64,000 nt of DNA, from contig NZ_CP037422.1 in assembly GCF_007748175.1 (NCBI RefSeq), forward strand, positions 5,100,334 through 5,164,333, given 5' to 3'. Of the stretch, positions 63,283 to 64,000 are shown in pieces (the first letter of the stretch is position 1; each line of letters begins with the position of its first letter). The translations under genes and the position numbers were made by a program. The DNA is from Gimesia aquarii. GTDB lineage: Bacteria > Planctomycetota > Planctomycetia > Planctomycetales > Planctomycetaceae. The notes under the pieces were generated by a model, which saw only the letters and a list, made by a program, of their open reading frames with translations, had not been told where the DNA came from and ran no database searches.

Positions 63283-64000
63283 ATGTTACCTAAGATGATC
63301 AAAGCGTCCGTGATCGTATTTGTTTTTAGTTGCATTCCGATCGCACAAGGAGAGGAAAAAGTACGATCTGGTAAACAGCAAGCAGCTGAGCTCAATACGA
63401 CCATTCCAGTCAAAATGGACTATCTGGTTTATTTACCCGAAGATTATGAGCAAAAGGAAAAGTGGCCTTTACTATTATTTTTGCATGGAGCGGGTGAACG
63501 CGGTGATAATCTTGATCTGGTGACCATTCATGGTCCTCCAAAGCTGGTTAAAAATGGTAAGCAGTTTCCCTTCATTGTTGTCTCCCCTCAATGTCCGAAA
63601 GAACAACTTTGGCAGCCGGTTGAATTAACGGCGTTATTGAACGAAGTGGAAAAAAAGTATCGTGTTGATAAAGATCGCATTTATGTATCAGGATTGAGTA
63701 TGGGAGGTTTCGGGACCTGGGCGTTGGCTGCTTATACTCCTTACCGGTTTGCAGCTCTGGTTCCCATTTGTGGTGGTGGTGAAAAATTTTGGGTCAAAAA
63801 AATCAAACATGTTCCCATTTGGGTCTTTCATGGTGCAAAAGATACAGCCGTACCTCTTAGTCGCTCAAAAACATTGGTGGATGTATTGAAAAAAGCGAAA
63901 GCAGATGTGACTTTCACGGTCTATCCGGAGGCTGGACATGATTCCTGGACCGAAACATATAACAATCCGAAAGTCTATGAGTGGTTGTTACAGCAAAAAC
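63283..64000 (+). CDS. Secreted alpha/beta-hydrolase esterase (3' end beyond window)
   Basis: ATG 63283 follows GGGGAG; the frame is open to the window edge (239 codons). A signal peptide (KASVIVFVFSCIPIAQGEE) is followed by an alpha/beta-hydrolase domain. LLLFLHGAGERGDN is the oxyanion-hole strand, GLSMGGFGT the nucleophile elbow, HGAKDTAVP the acid and EAGHDSWTE the His. All three catalytic residues are therefore present before the cut. It resembles secreted carbohydrate esterases and phospholipase/carboxylesterases annotated as prolyl-oligopeptidase family. It likely removes acyl or feruloyl groups from polysaccharides. Confidence 0.85.
   Translation, partial: MLPKMIKASVIVFVFSCIPIAQGEEKVRSGKQQAAELNTTIPVKMDYLVYLPEDYEQKEKWPLLLFLHGAGERGDNLDLVTIHGPPKLVKNGKQFPFIVVSPQCPKEQLWQPVELTALLNEVEKKYRVDKDRIYVSGLSMGGFGTWALAAYTPYRFAALVPICGGGEKFWVKKIKHVPIWVFHGAKDTAVPLSRSKTLVDVLKKAKADVTFTVYPEAGHDSWTETYNNPKVYEWLLQQK

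Overview
The window looks like a chromosomal segment of a planctomycete, probably of the Gimesia/Planctomyces group. This is inferred from gene families, not from rRNA, which is absent here. Typical markers are a DUF1501 protein next to a DUF1549/DUF1553 cytochrome-domain protein, a BBP7-type barrel, a secreted sulfatase, a PmoA-like (DUF6807) gene behind a Tat-exported Gfo/Idh/MocA oxidoreductase, a Ser/Thr kinase divergent from a sigma factor, HEAT-repeat secreted proteins and a GAF-HlyD fusion. Composition is moderate in GC. There is no rRNA, tRNA, CRISPR array, transposase or phage module that I can support, so this is core plus lineage-specific chromosome rather than an island.

Layout. 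1-5.4 kb: end of an ATP-sulfurylase-like gene with a strong terminator, a sulfatase, a 1-kb gene-poor gap, and an oxidoreductase/PmoA-like pair. 5.4-9.7 kb: three membrane or secreted proteins of unknown role. 9.8-11.3 kb: a near-consensus promoter, a hairpin-rich leader, a small ORF and an ECF-type sigma factor. 11.3-15.6 kb: housekeeping genes on the minus strand (kdsB, pyrG, truB, maf). 15.8-19 kb: DUF420 protein, receiver-only response regulator, trpF, beta-propeller lactonase. 19.2-22.5 kb: a compact four-gene cassette encoding an SbcC/Rad50-like ATPase split into two proteins, an SbcD/Mre11-like phosphoesterase and a small coiled-coil protein. 22.5-24.7 kb: POT transporter and a His/Asp-rich lipoprotein. 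24.8-32.1 kb: GAF-HlyD, HlyD, PqqD-like/M50/HlyD and TPR-sulfotransferase genes. 32-39 kb: HEAT protein, PQQ-propeller protein, purH, Cys-rich porin. 39-44 kb: ftsY, rhaB, a shortened TMEM43-like protein, BBP7 barrel. 44-51 kb: DUF1501, PSD1-type, PIG-L deacetylase and Gly-rich secreted proteins. 51.5-54 kb: an APH-fold kinase and an enolase-like gene with substitutions at two active-site positions. 54-64 kb: basic/His-rich secreted protein, membrane kinase/sigma pair, LOG-family protein, STAS protein, HEAT lipoprotein and the start of a secreted esterase.

Best candidates for something new are the split Rad50/Mre11 cassette, the export-like cluster with no visible pump, the structured leader before the sigma factor, the repeat operator between the kinase and sigma genes, and the atypical enolase. 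Functions are inferred from motifs read by eye; no database search was run.
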